A stretch of DNA of 43,687 nucleotides from Bacteroidales bacterium (GCA_017458145.1 JAFTGA010000032.1:1-43687); one strand, 5' to 3'; shown: positions 32,048 to 40,564, numbered from the stretch's first letter. Numbers and translations: made by a program. Notes: generated from the letters alone by a model not told the origin.

Positions 32048-33697
32048 ATGAAAAAGTCCTTTCAACTCCTTCTGATGGCCACAGCGGCCCTCTTCAGCGC
32101 CTGCAACGGCGGTTCCGGCAACGGCACCACAGACCTCGGCTACGATCCGGATGCGCAGCAGCTCCAGATCGGTGAAGACATCGCCGTGGTCCGAACGACC
32201 TACGGCACCGTCAAAGGTTTTATCTACCAGAACGTCAACACGTTCCTGGGCATTCCCTACGGCGACGACACCGGCGGGGAGAACCGCTTCATGCCCCCGA
32301 AGCCCCCGAAGCCCTGGGAGGGCGTCCTGCCCACGGTCTGGTATCCGACCTCGGCCCCGCAGCGCCCCTATACCGAGGGAGCAACGCCCTATGCGCAGTT
32401 CCGCGACCGCTGGAACTACGACGGCTTCGGCGAAGACTGCCTCAAGCTCAATGTCTGGACGCCCGGGCTGGATGCTTCGAAGAGGCCCGTCCTCGTGTGG
32501 CTGCACGGCGGCGGCTTCGCGGCAGGCAACGGCGTAGAGCAGGACGGCTATATGGGCGGCAACTTCGCCCGGCGGCACGACGTCGTGTTCGTGTCCCTCA
32601 ACCACCGGCTCAACAGTTTCGGATTCAGTGACTTCGCCGCTGTCGGCGGGGAGAAGTACAAGCACTCCGGCAACGTCGGCATGCTCGATATCATCTTCGC
32701 CCTCCAGTGGGTGCACGACAACATCGCGGCGTTCGGCGGAGATCCGGGCAACGTGACCATCGTCGGTCAGAGCGGCGGCGGTTCGAAAGTGACCATCGCC
32801 GCGGCCATGCCTGCCGCCAAGGGCCTGGTCCACAAGGCCTTCGCCATGAGCGGTGGATCCACGGCAGCTGCCGACAAGGCGTATGCCGAAGGACTGGGCG
32901 CGCAGATTCTCAAGACCGCCGGGCTCAAGCCTTCGCAGATCGACCAGCTGCAGCAGATGCCCTGGCCGGAGTATTTCGCCCTGGCGAACCGCGCAGCCTC
33001 CGAGTACAACGCCGCCCTGCCTGCAGGGCAGCGCTACCGGGGATTCAGCCCCGTGGCGGACGGCATCGACATTCCCGTCGGCGACTTCTACACCTCCGGA
33101 CGTGACGATGTCCCGTGCGTGCCGATGATCCTTTCCACGACTACCAACGAGTTCGTCTCCGACCGCGACACGCCCGAGCAGGAGAAACTCTCCCGGGAAG
33201 ACATCGTGAAAATGCTGGAGCCCCGCTATGGGGAAAACGCCGGGGCCATCTATGACGAATTCGACCGGATCTTCCCCGGCAACAGCCCCTTCGGCGTCTA
33301 TTCCATCGTGAGTTCCTCCCGACAGAACGTCATCCGGCTTGCCGACAACAAACTCGCGCAGGGCCAGCCGGTTTACCTGGCCTGGTTCAACTGGTATCCG
33401 CACATCTTCGACGGCCTGCCCCGGGCATTCCACTGCCTGGACATCAGTTTCTGGTTCAACAACACGGACCTGATGTATTCCCACACCGGCGGCGGCAAGG
33501 AACCGCGCGTACTCGCCGACAAGATGGGCGACGCGCTGGAGGCCTTCATGCGCACGGGCGATCCCAATACCGGCCAGAAGGACGGACTGCCCTTCTGGCC
33601 CCGCTATACCCGGGAAGACGGCGCAACGATGATCCTTAACAATGTCTCCCGCGTCGAGAACGATCCGGACCGCCAGGCCCGGGCCCTGATGCAGTAA
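32048..33697 (+). CDS. type B carboxylesterase lipoprotein
   Basis: 549 residues. Signal peptide II with lipobox F-S-A-C (Cys19). The alpha/beta-hydrolase carboxylesterase B family shows F-L-G-I-P-Y-G, E-D-C-L-K-L-N-V-W-T-P, the oxyanion motif W-L-H-G-G-G-F, the nucleophile Ser242 in G-Q-S-G-G-G-S, and a likely catalytic His in F-H-C-L-D. It hydrolyses esters outside the cytoplasm; in gut Bacteroidales such enzymes often remove acyl or aryl groups from plant material, but no polysaccharide-utilisation genes adjoin. The gene is monocistronic and convergent with a small lipoprotein gene 9 nt away. Confidence 0.88.
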   Translation: MKKSFQLLLMATAALFSACNGGSGNGTTDLGYDPDAQQLQIGEDIAVVRTTYGTVKGFIYQNVNTFLGIPYGDDTGGENRFMPPKPPKPWEGVLPTVWYPTSAPQRPYTEGATPYAQFRDRWNYDGFGEDCLKLNVWTPGLDASKRPVLVWLHGGGFAAGNGVEQDGYMGGNFARRHDVVFVSLNHRLNSFGFSDFAAVGGEKYKHSGNVGMLDIIFALQWVHDNIAAFGGDPGNVTIVGQSGGGSKVTIAAAMPAAKGLVHKAFAMSGGSTAAADKAYAEGLGAQILKTAGLKPSQIDQLQQMPWPEYFALANRAASEYNAALPAGQRYRGFSPVADGIDIPVGDFYTSGRDDVPCVPMILSTTTNEFVSDRDTPEQEKLSREDIVKMLEPRYGENAGAIYDEFDRIFPGNSPFGVYSIVSSSRQNVIRLADNKLAQGQPVYLAWFNWYPHIFDGLPRAFHCLDISFWFNNTDLMYSHTGGGKEPRVLADKMGDALEAFMRTGDPNTGQKDGLPFWPRYTREDGATMILNNVSRVENDPDRQARALMQ

Positions 33698-33706
33698 CCC
33701 GGCCGA

Positions 33707-34174
33707 TTAATATACGGCGTGGTCGAGAAGCAGGTCAACCTTCCGGGTTTGACCTGCTTCTATTATGAGCGGGCACATCCAGCCGTACCCGTCGCCCCAG
33801 TTAATCTGGAGCTTGCCCTGGTCCAGAATAAAGATGGAATACTCGCCCGCCGGGAGCTGAATCTGGTAGAAACCCTGCCGGGAGGAAGAGGTTTTCGCCA
33901 CGAACGGGACCGGCATCCTGTCCGGAGCGACATAAGGTCCGTATACATTCACTTCCAGCAGATCCTGAATGGTCGTCTTTGCATAGACATACACCTCCCG
34001 CTTGACGGGACGTTCTCCGCGATCCCGGGAAACCGCTCCGGGCATCCAGTCTCCATAGCGTTCGATCACGGTCCCGTACACGCCTTCGCCGATAGTCAGC
34101 GTGTCTTTGCTGCAGGACACCCCGGCCATCGTCAGGACGATCATGAGGGGCAGAAGGAATAATTTCCGTCGCAT
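33707..34174 (-). CDS. small lipoprotein of unknown function
   Basis: 155 residues; signal peptide II with M-A-G-V-S-C (Cys21). The mature part is mainly beta: V-Y-V-Y-A-K-T-T-I-Q-D-L-L, a G-F-Y-Q-I-Q-L-P-A-G-E-Y-S-I-F segment, and a final K-V-D-L-L-L-D. The 'L-P-A-G-x-Y-S-I' turn resembles carboxypeptidase-regulatory-like or transthyretin-like beta sandwiches, without firm support. It lies alone between convergent and co-directional neighbours. Confidence 0.7.
   Translation of the reverse strand: MRRKLFLLPLMIVLTMAGVSCSKDTLTIGEGVYGTVIERYGDWMPGAVSRDRGERPVKREVYVYAKTTIQDLLEVNVYGPYVAPDRMPVPFVAKTSSSRQGFYQIQLPAGEYSIFILDQGKLQINWGDGYGWMCPLIIEAGQTRKVDLLLDHAVY
33727..33760. terminator. hairpin within the 3' end of the small lipoprotein gene
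   Basis: GAAGCAGGTCAA (33727-33738) and TTGACCTGCTTC (33749-33760) form a perfect 12-bp stem. On the plus strand it follows the esterase stop by 30 nt and runs into TATTATG, so it could stop esterase transcription although it is coding on the other strand. The T run is weak. Confidence 0.5.
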
Positions 34175-34243
34175 ATACTTTTTTGTTCTATAACGGCACA
34201 GCCGTCAAAAAACTGCCTGTCGTCGGATTGGGTTCTTCAAATT

Positions 34244-34278
34244 GTCGCAGAAGGTCCAGTCCTTGGACCGTCTGCGAC
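34244..34278 (-). terminator. hairpin downstream of the yfhO operon
   Basis: GTCGCAGA-AGGTCCA, short loop, TGGACC-G-TCTGCGAC: a stem of about 14 bp with one bulge, located 23 nt after the YfhO stop. The minus-strand tail is AATTTG, only weakly T-rich. The remaining bases 34175-34243 hold no feature I can support. Confidence 0.5.
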
Positions 34279-34300
34279 ACCCCGGAAAGAGAGATATACC

Positions 34301-36865
34301 TCAAGGCTTCCGGCGGCGAAGGGCCGGGAGGGCGGCACCGAGGATGGCGCCGAGCGCGGCGAGAAGCAGCAGGATCGAGGTGGCGCGGGAGATCGCTTCG
34401 CCCCGGCGGTAGGACGGCGGGTCGAAACGCATCACCAGGTCGTGCTCGCCGGCAGGCACCTGCGCGGCGCGAAGCAGCGTACCTTCCAGCTCGATCGGGA
34501 GTTCTTCGCCCGTGTCCGCCACCTTCAGGGTCCAGCCCACCGGGTAATAAACCTCGCTGAAGACCAGCCGTGCGGCCTCGGACGTGCTGTAGCGGTAGCG
34601 GAGCTCATTGGGGGCGTAGGCGGTCAGCTGGACGGACCGAGGTTCCGGGTCAAGTCCGGAATCTCCTGCAAACCCGGCATTTCCTTTCGCGTAAGGGTAG
34701 CGCAGCGGGGCGGCCTCTCCGTCCAGGATGATGTAGCGGCAGTTCATCTGTGCCAGGCCCGGCAGGTACGGCAGGGCGGCCTCGGCCTCCTCGACGGTCC
34801 TGGCCTCGCCCACGGCCTTATAAATTCGGTTGATCTCGCCCGCGAGGGTGCTCTCGATGAATTCCTGGTAGCGCTGGAGCTTGGCGGGCGAATAGCCGCC
34901 GATGTTCTTGTGCCAGTAGGAGGGATGGGAGTCGTTGAATACATTGACCGTCAGGTCGAGGACGCGGAACGACGGATCCGTGTCGGAGAGGATCATCTCG
35001 TCCGCGGGGCGCTTGTTGAACTGGCTCTGGAAAGAGCGTGGAGAGACGAAGTCATCGGCACCCAGGTAGCGTTTTCCCACGACGCCGAGGTCCAGCAGGA
35101 CCAGCAGCGCGATCAGTCCGGATGCGGCCAGACGGCGGCCCTGTCCCATTTCGGGCTGCGTGGCAAAGGTTTTCGGAGCGCTCTTCGGTACGGAGGTCCC
35201 CCACCACAGCAGCCCGAACGCGGCACCGATCAGCGCCAGCGAGCGCAGCGCGTCCATCACCAGCAGGTAGCGCCGGTCGGCCGCAAGCGCGTCCACCAGC
35301 ACCTCCGGCTGGCCGGCATCCGCGCTCCCGCTGAACGTCCCGGCGATACCGGGAAACAGCGCACAGAGCAGGCAGAAGCCGCCGGTGATGGCTGCGGCGA
35401 TCCAGCCCTTCTCCCGGAAGAAAGCCGCGGCACCCGGCTGCTTCACGATGCGGTCCAGCGCCAGGAACCCCAGCACCGGCAGGGTGAACTGCAGCACGAC
35501 GAGCGCCATCGAGACCGTGCGGAACTTGTTGTACAGCGGTGCAACGTTATAAAAGAACTTCGTGAACGCCATGAAATGGCTGCCCAGCGCGAGCAGCACA
35601 GCGAGAAGCGTTCCCGCCACGATCCACCATTTCTCCTTGCCCTGGAACGCGAACAGGCCCAGGACGAAAAGGAAAATGGTGATGGCGCCCATATACATCG
35701 GCCCGGCCGTGAAGGGCTGCGGGCCCCAGTAGAGCGGGAGATTCTTCGCCACCTCCTTGAGGTTGGGCTGCCCGGCCCGCTTAAGCAGGTCGTAGGTCTC
35801 CGAGTGCTTCGGATTGACCGCCCCGGCGGACGAGCCGCCGTTGAAATTGGGAATCAGCAGATTGGGAAGTTCCTCCCAGCCGTAGGACCAGGCGGTGGCG
35901 TAGTCGAGGTCGAGCCCCTTGGCTCCCCCGCCTCCCTCGGAGGCCGCCGTGCTGCCGCCGCGCATCGAGTACGGGGTGTATTCCATCGTGGGGAGGAGCT
36001 TGGTGGCGTTGGTGGCAATGCCGGCAAGGCCGAGGACGAGCAGCAGCGCCGAGGCGGTAAAGAAACGGCCCCAGGGGCGAGGTTCCGGGTCAAGCCCGGA
36101 ATGACTGCCTGCCGTCATTCCGGCCGAAGAGCCGGAATCTTTGCGCAGCAGGTTGACGGCCAGCACGATGACATAGATCAGGATCAGCAGCGCCAGATAG
36201 TAGGTGATCTGCGGGTGGTTGGCCTTGACCTGAAAACTCAGCGCCAGGCCGAAGAGCGCCGCCCCGAGGACCGTTCCGGGAAGCCAGTTTCTCGCCCGGC
36301 CTTTGAGCAAAGCGAAGTCTGCATCAGCAGACCGGTCCTGGGGCCCGGGGGAGATGCCCCCGTATAAGGCTTGCCTGTAGGTAAAGATCAGCGCGGCGAG
36401 CACCCACGGCAGGAAGGCCAGGGCCTGCATCTTGGTGTTGTGGCCGACCTGGATGATCTGCAGGTTGTAGGAGCAGAAGGTCACGGCGATGGCCCCGCCC
36501 ACGGCGACCAGCGGGTGGATGCCGAGGGCGAGCATCAGCAGCCAGGCGCCGAGCAGCGAGAGGAACAGGTAGGTGGCCGGACGGCGGCCGGTCAGCAGGA
36601 AGTCGTAGACCGCCTGCGTCCAGTCTCCCTTGGTGGAGGCGTGGATCGTGGCCGTCGGCATCCCGCCGAACATCGACTCCGTCCACGCCGTCTGGTCGTC
36701 GGGATGGGCGGCGTTCCATTCCATCATCTCGTGCGACATGCCCTGCCAGCCGGAGATGTCGCTCTGGTTGACGATCTTGCCCGTCAGGACCTGCGGGACA
36801 TAGGCGTATGCGAGGACGAGCAGGCCGACCACGATGCCGGCGTACTGGAGAATTTTCTTGGTCAT
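34301..36865 (-). CDS. YfhO family membrane protein with three repeat insertions
   Basis: 854 residues, about 12-13 predicted transmembrane helices and a C-terminal periplasmic domain (about 590-820). YfhO-type features are N-Q-S-D-I-S-G-W-Q-G-M near 33, F-G-G-M-P-T near 66, N-A-T-K-L-L-P-T-M-E-Y-T and N-F-N-G-G-S-S. YfhO proteins belong to the GT-C glycosyltransferase-like superfamily and are linked to lipoteichoic acid or lipid-linked sugar modification; the substrate is unknown here. Three segments look foreign: residues ~166-190 (P-G-P-Q-D-R-S-A-D-A), ~243-263 (S-H-S-G-L-D-P-E-P-R) and ~725-741 (D-S-G-L-D-P-E-P-R). Each coincides with a palindromic repeat. It overlaps the glycosyltransferase gene by 4 nt. 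Confidence 0.85.
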   Translation of the reverse strand: MTKKILQYAGIVVGLLVLAYAYVPQVLTGKIVNQSDISGWQGMSHEMMEWNAAHPDDQTAWTESMFGGMPTATIHASTKGDWTQAVYDFLLTGRRPATYLFLSLLGAWLLMLALGIHPLVAVGGAIAVTFCSYNLQIIQVGHNTKMQALAFLPWVLAALIFTYRQALYGGISPGPQDRSADADFALLKGRARNWLPGTVLGAALFGLALSFQVKANHPQITYYLALLILIYVIVLAVNLLRKDSGSSAGMTAGSHSGLDPEPRPWGRFFTASALLLVLGLAGIATNATKLLPTMEYTPYSMRGGSTAASEGGGGAKGLDLDYATAWSYGWEELPNLLIPNFNGGSSAGAVNPKHSETYDLLKRAGQPNLKEVAKNLPLYWGPQPFTAGPMYMGAITIFLFVLGLFAFQGKEKWWIVAGTLLAVLLALGSHFMAFTKFFYNVAPLYNKFRTVSMALVVLQFTLPVLGFLALDRIVKQPGAAAFFREKGWIAAAITGGFCLLCALFPGIAGTFSGSADAGQPEVLVDALAADRRYLLVMDALRSLALIGAAFGLLWWGTSVPKSAPKTFATQPEMGQGRRLAASGLIALLVLLDLGVVGKRYLGADDFVSPRSFQSQFNKRPADEMILSDTDPSFRVLDLTVNVFNDSHPSYWHKNIGGYSPAKLQRYQEFIESTLAGEINRIYKAVGEARTVEEAEAALPYLPGLAQMNCRYIILDGEAAPLRYPYAKGNAGFAGDSGLDPEPRSVQLTAYAPNELRYRYSTSEAARLVFSEVYYPVGWTLKVADTGEELPIELEGTLLRAAQVPAGEHDLVMRFDPPSYRRGEAISRATSILLLLAALGAILGAALPALRRRKP
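34641..34680. repeat. palindromic repeat family 1, yfhO copy a
   Basis: GGTTCCGGGTCAAGTCCGGAATC plus a half-copy AACCCGGCAT, read as D-S-G-L-D-P-E-P-R in the periplasmic domain of YfhO. Confidence 0.8.
36081..36140. repeat. palindromic repeat family 1, yfhO copy b (double)
   Basis: GGTTCCGGGTCAAGCCCGGAATGAC is followed by an inverted copy GTCATTCCGGCC-GAA-GAGCCGGAATC. It is read as H-S-G-L-D-P-E-P-R and flanking G-S-S-A-G-M-T in a loop between two YfhO helices. Confidence 0.85.
36305..36366. repeat. GC-rich repeat family 2, yfhO copy
   Basis: GAGCAAAGCGAAGTCTGCATC followed by GGGGCCCGGGGGAGATGCCCCCGTAT. Both halves resemble the rsmA element (28429-28520). It encodes an extra loop of about 25 residues in YfhO without breaking the frame. 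Confidence 0.7.
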
Positions 36866-38115
36866 GGCAGTATCTGAATCAGCTGCGCCGTGAGGGCGCG
36901 GCGGGTGTATTTCTCAATGCCGGCGGTCGCAGGATGCTCCGCGTCCAGGAAGGCGAGCAATTCGCCGGTCTTGTCCCAGTCGAACATCTCCCCCGCCCCG
37001 GCGTCGCGCAGCACCTGCGCGGCGGCGCCGTCCTCCTGGCCGATGCCCAGCACGGGGCGCCGGGCGGCCAGGTATTCGAAGATCTTGCCGGGCAGGACCT
37101 TGGTGTATTCGGGCTCCCGGCGCAGCGGCAGCAGCAGAATGTCGGCGGCGCGCTGTTCGCGGACCGTCTCGTCGTGGGGCAGGTAGCCCAGCTCGACAAG
37201 ATGGGCGCCCAGGCCGCGCGCGCGGATGGCGTCCGTGACGGCGGCGTCCACCTTGCCGACAAGGCGGATTTGCAGGCGCTCCCGGAAGGCAGGATCGGCC
37301 CCGCAGCGCTTCGCCAGGGCATCCCACAGGTTCAGCGGATTGCCGTCGGCGGCGAAGAGTCCGGTATGCACGAGCTTGAAGGTGCGAGGTTCCGGGTCAA
37401 GCTCGGAATGACCAAAATCATCCTCGTCGAAACCGTTGGTGATGAGCACGACGGGTGTATGGGTCCTGGCCTGGAAATCGGCGGCGACGGGCGGGCTCAC
37501 GCTGATCACGGTGTCGGCCTCGTCGAGCACGGACTGCTCCAGCCGGCGGTGCCGCCGGTCGGCCGCGGCGGTCAGGCCGAGGTGCTTGTAGTAGAACATC
37601 TCCGTCCACGGATCCCGGAAATCCGCGATCCAATGCACCCCGAGGGCCCTTTTCAGCCCCCGGCCGATGAGGTGTACCGACTGGGGCGGGCCCGTGGTCA
37701 CCACGGCATCCACCGGGTGCTCCCGGAGGTATTTCTTCAGATAGCGCACCGAGGGGCGCACCCAGCCGATGCGCGGATCGGGAATGAAACAGTTGCCCCG
37801 GATCCACAGCGAGAGGCGCTGCTTCCAGCTTTTCTTCTGCGCGTTGACGGGGTTGATTTCCTGCCCCGCCTTGCCGCCCGTCAGGCGGCGGTAAATCTCA
37901 TAGGGCTCGGTGATGCGGGTCTTGATGACCTCCGCGCAGGCGGGGATGTCCGAGAGCAGGCTCTCGTCACGCGCGAGCTGTTCGGGATTCTCCGGCGTAT
38001 AGACCACCGGCTGCCAGCCGGACTGGGGCAGGTATTTGCTGAACTTCACCCAGCGCTGGACCCCCGATCCGCCGGTCGGGGGCCAGTAATAGGTGATGAT
38101 CAGCAGCCGTTTCAC
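36862..38115 (-). CDS. glycosyltransferase (GT4-like)
   Basis: 417 residues. GT-B fold: the N-terminal domain begins I-I-T-Y-Y-W-P-P-T-G-G-S-G-V-Q-R-W with a glycine-rich loop; I-A-D-F-R-D-P-W-T-E lies in the middle, and the C-terminal sugar-nucleotide site includes V-L-P-G-K-I-F-E-Y-L-A-A-R-R-P-V-L. It is probably cytoplasmic and makes a surface glycan or glycolipid, perhaps with the YfhO protein encoded next. About 10 residues (G-H-S-E-L-D-P-E-P-R) after T-N-G-F-D-E-D-D-F come from a palindromic repeat in frame. Its ends overlap both neighbours by 4 nt. Confidence 0.88.
   Translation of the reverse strand: MKRLLIITYYWPPTGGSGVQRWVKFSKYLPQSGWQPVVYTPENPEQLARDESLLSDIPACAEVIKTRITEPYEIYRRLTGGKAGQEINPVNAQKKSWKQRLSLWIRGNCFIPDPRIGWVRPSVRYLKKYLREHPVDAVVTTGPPQSVHLIGRGLKRALGVHWIADFRDPWTEMFYYKHLGLTAAADRRHRRLEQSVLDEADTVISVSPPVAADFQARTHTPVVLITNGFDEDDFGHSELDPEPRTFKLVHTGLFAADGNPLNLWDALAKRCGADPAFRERLQIRLVGKVDAAVTDAIRARGLGAHLVELGYLPHDETVREQRAADILLLPLRREPEYTKVLPGKIFEYLAARRPVLGIGQEDGAAAQVLRDAGAGEMFDWDKTGELLAFLDAEHPATAGIEKYTRRALTAQLIQILP
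37388..37412. repeat. palindromic repeat family 1 inside the glycosyltransferase gene
   Basis: GGTTCCGGGTCAAGCTCGGAATGACC, read as G-H-S-E-L-D-P-E-P-R just before the first strand of the C-terminal domain. Confidence 0.85.
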
Positions 38116-39386
38116 CGCTTGTAGCCTTCGAGGTTGGCCTTGACGGTCTCCCAGTCGTAGTAGGGGCCGGAATAAGGCGCCAGGCCGCGCAGGAGGCGCT
38201 CCTGCTCCTGGTAGAGAAACTTGATGAGCACGTGGCCGGCCTTGTTGCGGTAGAAAATCATCTGGAGGTTGCTGGCCATCGGGATGTTCCAGAACCCCAT
38301 CCAGTTGTCGCAGATCTCAGGGATCCCGTAGCGCTCGCCCACGCCCTCGATGCCGAGGTAGCTCACCAGCGCCAGCAACGGAAAATCGTGGCCGAAGCGC
38401 AGATCGGCGGCATACGCACCCGTGGCGATGGCCTCGTCGGCCTTGGCCACGATGTCCTCCACCGTCGTGCGGGCCATCGGGACGCGGGCGGCCCCGGCAT
38501 CCGCCGAATTGCAGTGCCCCAGATAGAGCGAGATGTTGCTCTGCGCCCAGCGGCGGTAGAAGGCCTCAAAAGGCAGGAAGCGGAAAAGGTTCTCTTCGAT
38601 GTCGAAGTCCTCGGCCACGATGGCGGTCTCCCAGATATCCTGGGTCAGGCGCCGGGGACTGTCCACGAAAGCAAGCGCCCGCTGCGGATCGGTGAAAAGG
38701 GACCGCAGGGCGCCGAGCGTGTCGTCCGGCATCTGCGCGAGATACTCCCGGCTCTTGCGACCGGCTTCGGCCGTGATCTGCTGCCAGCCCTCCGTCGGGT
38801 TGATGTATGCCATGAACTTCTCCCCCGTGTCCGGCTGGATGTCCAGTTTCGGATTCAGCCGCACCAGCGAATTGGTGAACGAGTTCATACTGATGATGCA
38901 GCGCTGGACCGTGCTGGCGACGGCACGGATGTGGGCGCGCCCCTTGAACACCTCCGGATAGCGCCGGTACATCCGCTCCGCGATGGCGGCGTGTTCGCGC
39001 ACCCCGCGGCGGGACAGGCGGCCGTCCATCCCGTCGTAGGCCGCGAGGACCTTGCGGGCCGCCACCTCCAGGGAGTCGCCCCCCGGAGTCAGGATTCCGG
39101 CCAGCCGGCCCTGCTCCAGGATGCCGATCAGCTCCTCATACGGCCTGCCGCCCCAATTGGAGCGGGACCCGTGGCGTCCGTAATGGCTGATGTAGAATGC
39201 CTTGTAGCCCTTGGGGGGCCGGGTGTCCCGGATCGGGTGGAACTCGTAGGAATTGAGGTTGTTGCCGGCGCGGGTGGGCTCTTCGCGCAGGGCGCGCACG
39301 GCGGTCGGGGACAGGGCGGGCTGCGCAAAGGCGGCTGCGGACGCAAGCGTCAGCAGGGCTGCCAGAATGAGGGTTCTTATCTTCAT
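38112..39386 (-). CDS. histidine acid phosphatase family protein
   Basis: 424 residues from the ATG at 39386; Sec signal peptide ending A-A-A-F-A (residue ~21). The histidine phosphatase clan 2 signature is S-H-Y-G-R-H-G-S-R with catalytic His72, and the proton-donor motif is G-H-D in R-F-G-H-D-F. This family includes phytases, glucose-1-phosphatases and MINPP-type enzymes. It is probably periplasmic and releases phosphate from sugar or inositol phosphates. It is first in an operon with a glycosyltransferase and YfhO; ends overlap as ATGA, so the link may be expression only. Confidence 0.85.
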   Translation of the reverse strand: MKIRTLILAALLTLASAAAFAQPALSPTAVRALREEPTRAGNNLNSYEFHPIRDTRPPKGYKAFYISHYGRHGSRSNWGGRPYEELIGILEQGRLAGILTPGGDSLEVAARKVLAAYDGMDGRLSRRGVREHAAIAERMYRRYPEVFKGRAHIRAVASTVQRCIISMNSFTNSLVRLNPKLDIQPDTGEKFMAYINPTEGWQQITAEAGRKSREYLAQMPDDTLGALRSLFTDPQRALAFVDSPRRLTQDIWETAIVAEDFDIEENLFRFLPFEAFYRRWAQSNISLYLGHCNSADAGAARVPMARTTVEDIVAKADEAIATGAYAADLRFGHDFPLLALVSYLGIEGVGERYGIPEICDNWMGFWNIPMASNLQMIFYRNKAGHVLIKFLYQEQERLLRGLAPYSGPYYDWETVKANLEGYKR

Positions 39387-39413
39387 ATACGGTCGGAGAA
39401 TCTTCCAATCTGA

Positions 39414-39421
39414 CAAATATA
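39414..39421 (-). promoter_or_regulatory. -7 box for the phosphatase operon
   Basis: The minus strand reads TATATTTG, 27 nt before the ATG at 39386. It lies in the short gap before (and touching) the stop region of the upstream gene. Confidence 0.6.
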
Positions 39422-39430
39422 GCGAATTCT

Positions 39431-40393
39431 TCAATCAAACGGAAGATTCGCCTCACGGAAGAGACGACGGAAGGTATTCTTGTAAGGCGCGTCGTCAGGA
39501 ACCCTATTCCGGTAATTGGTGATTCTCTTGATACCAAGAAACTCCCCGACCTTATATTGGACAAGTTTGGTATTGTTCTGGAATAACATATAGACAACCC
39601 AAGCCGCCTCGGTATAAGCGTGACCGCCTTCGTGATCCGAATTGATCCAGCGATAATCCTTGTCACAATAATGCTTCTCTACCAGCACCTCCAAATATGG
39701 AGTCAAAAAACGAAGATGTTCCTCCGGGAGGATCTGCAGCCTCCTGACATCTTGTATTTGCTGGTCTGCAATGTCTGACATAGAGATACCCAGCCCCAGC
39801 TCTTCGTTGCAAGGCGGGATCAAGATCCCCAATATCTCCATCTCTTCCTTGCTAAGCCGCTGTGCGTGCTTGATAGCTTGCTCGATGAAAAAAGGCGAGT
39901 ATGTGAGGTTTTCAAAGATTTTCAGCCTTGAATACTCCGGGAAAGAATCCACCAGAAGATCAATGATATCGTACCCGTTACTCAGATAGACATAATCGAT
40001 CTTGGCCAAACACCGGCAACACCCTGCTCCTACCATGTCACCCAACAGCGGCTTTATTGCTTTTGAGAATCGCGCTCTGCGCATCCAATGCTGCCGGAGC
40101 ACCGATAATAAAACACAAAGACCTCTATATGAGTTCGGGACATCTGCATTGTTAAGACGTATCTCCATCTCGGAAATGAACCAGTCAAAAGAGCGTTGCT
40201 CGTCACAGGCTTCGGCCTCTACGAAATCAAAGAGACGGAGAATTCGTTGTTCACAAGTTTCATTATTCACCTCCTCCCTCGTCTCAACAGCAGATAAATA
40301 CTGCTGCATCCAAGGACATTCGCCGTGACGTCCCATCCTGCAGCCGGCACATTGATTGATATAATCCACCAAATGATTAAGAACTGTTTTCAT
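39431..40393 (-). CDS. protein of unknown function with N-terminal Cys cluster
   Basis: 320 residues; no signal peptide or membrane segment. Near the N-terminus C-A-G-C-R-M-G-R-H-G-E-C (C15, C18, C26) could bind a metal or cluster, and C-C-R-C occurs near 123. The middle is helical (I-S-M-S-D-I-A-D-Q-Q-I-Q-D). The C-terminal ~70 residues (A-Y-T-E-A-A-W-V-V-Y-M-L-F-Q-N ... V-G-E-F-L-G-I-K) look like a winged or helical DNA-binding-like end, faintly recalling RteC-type regulators. I do not recognise the family. Base composition is more AT-rich than core genes, and it borders the RHS locus. Confidence 0.6.
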   Translation of the reverse strand: MKTVLNHLVDYINQCAGCRMGRHGECPWMQQYLSAVETREEVNNETCEQRILRLFDFVEAEACDEQRSFDWFISEMEIRLNNADVPNSYRGLCVLLSVLRQHWMRRARFSKAIKPLLGDMVGAGCCRCLAKIDYVYLSNGYDIIDLLVDSFPEYSRLKIFENLTYSPFFIEQAIKHAQRLSKEEMEILGILIPPCNEELGLGISMSDIADQQIQDVRRLQILPEEHLRFLTPYLEVLVEKHYCDKDYRWINSDHEGGHAYTEAAWVVYMLFQNNTKLVQYKVGEFLGIKRITNYRNRVPDDAPYKNTFRRLFREANLPFD

Positions 40394-40514
40394 AACAATG
40401 CCTCCGTTTTGAGCCGATCATTCCCCGACACTGTCTGCGGAACACCAGCGTTATCATTATGACTATTCAGCCCGTGAATTATTGAGGAGATTCGATCGCC
40501 TTTCCTCGCAAGTA

Positions 40515-40522
40515 CAAAGATA
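40515..40522 (-). promoter_or_regulatory. -7 box upstream of the Cys-cluster protein gene
   Basis: The minus strand reads TATCTTTG, giving an untranslated leader of about 110-115 nt to the ATG at 40393. Apart from this box, 40394-40564 shows no feature I can support. Confidence 0.5.
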
Positions 40523-40564
40523 ATGCAAAGAATTCAAAATCGCAAGAGCCTTTTTCAAATAAAT

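Noticed and set aside
39431-40393. RteC-type regulator
   Set aside because: Only a loose resemblance in the last ~70 residues; the characteristic basic C-terminal motif of RteC is not present.
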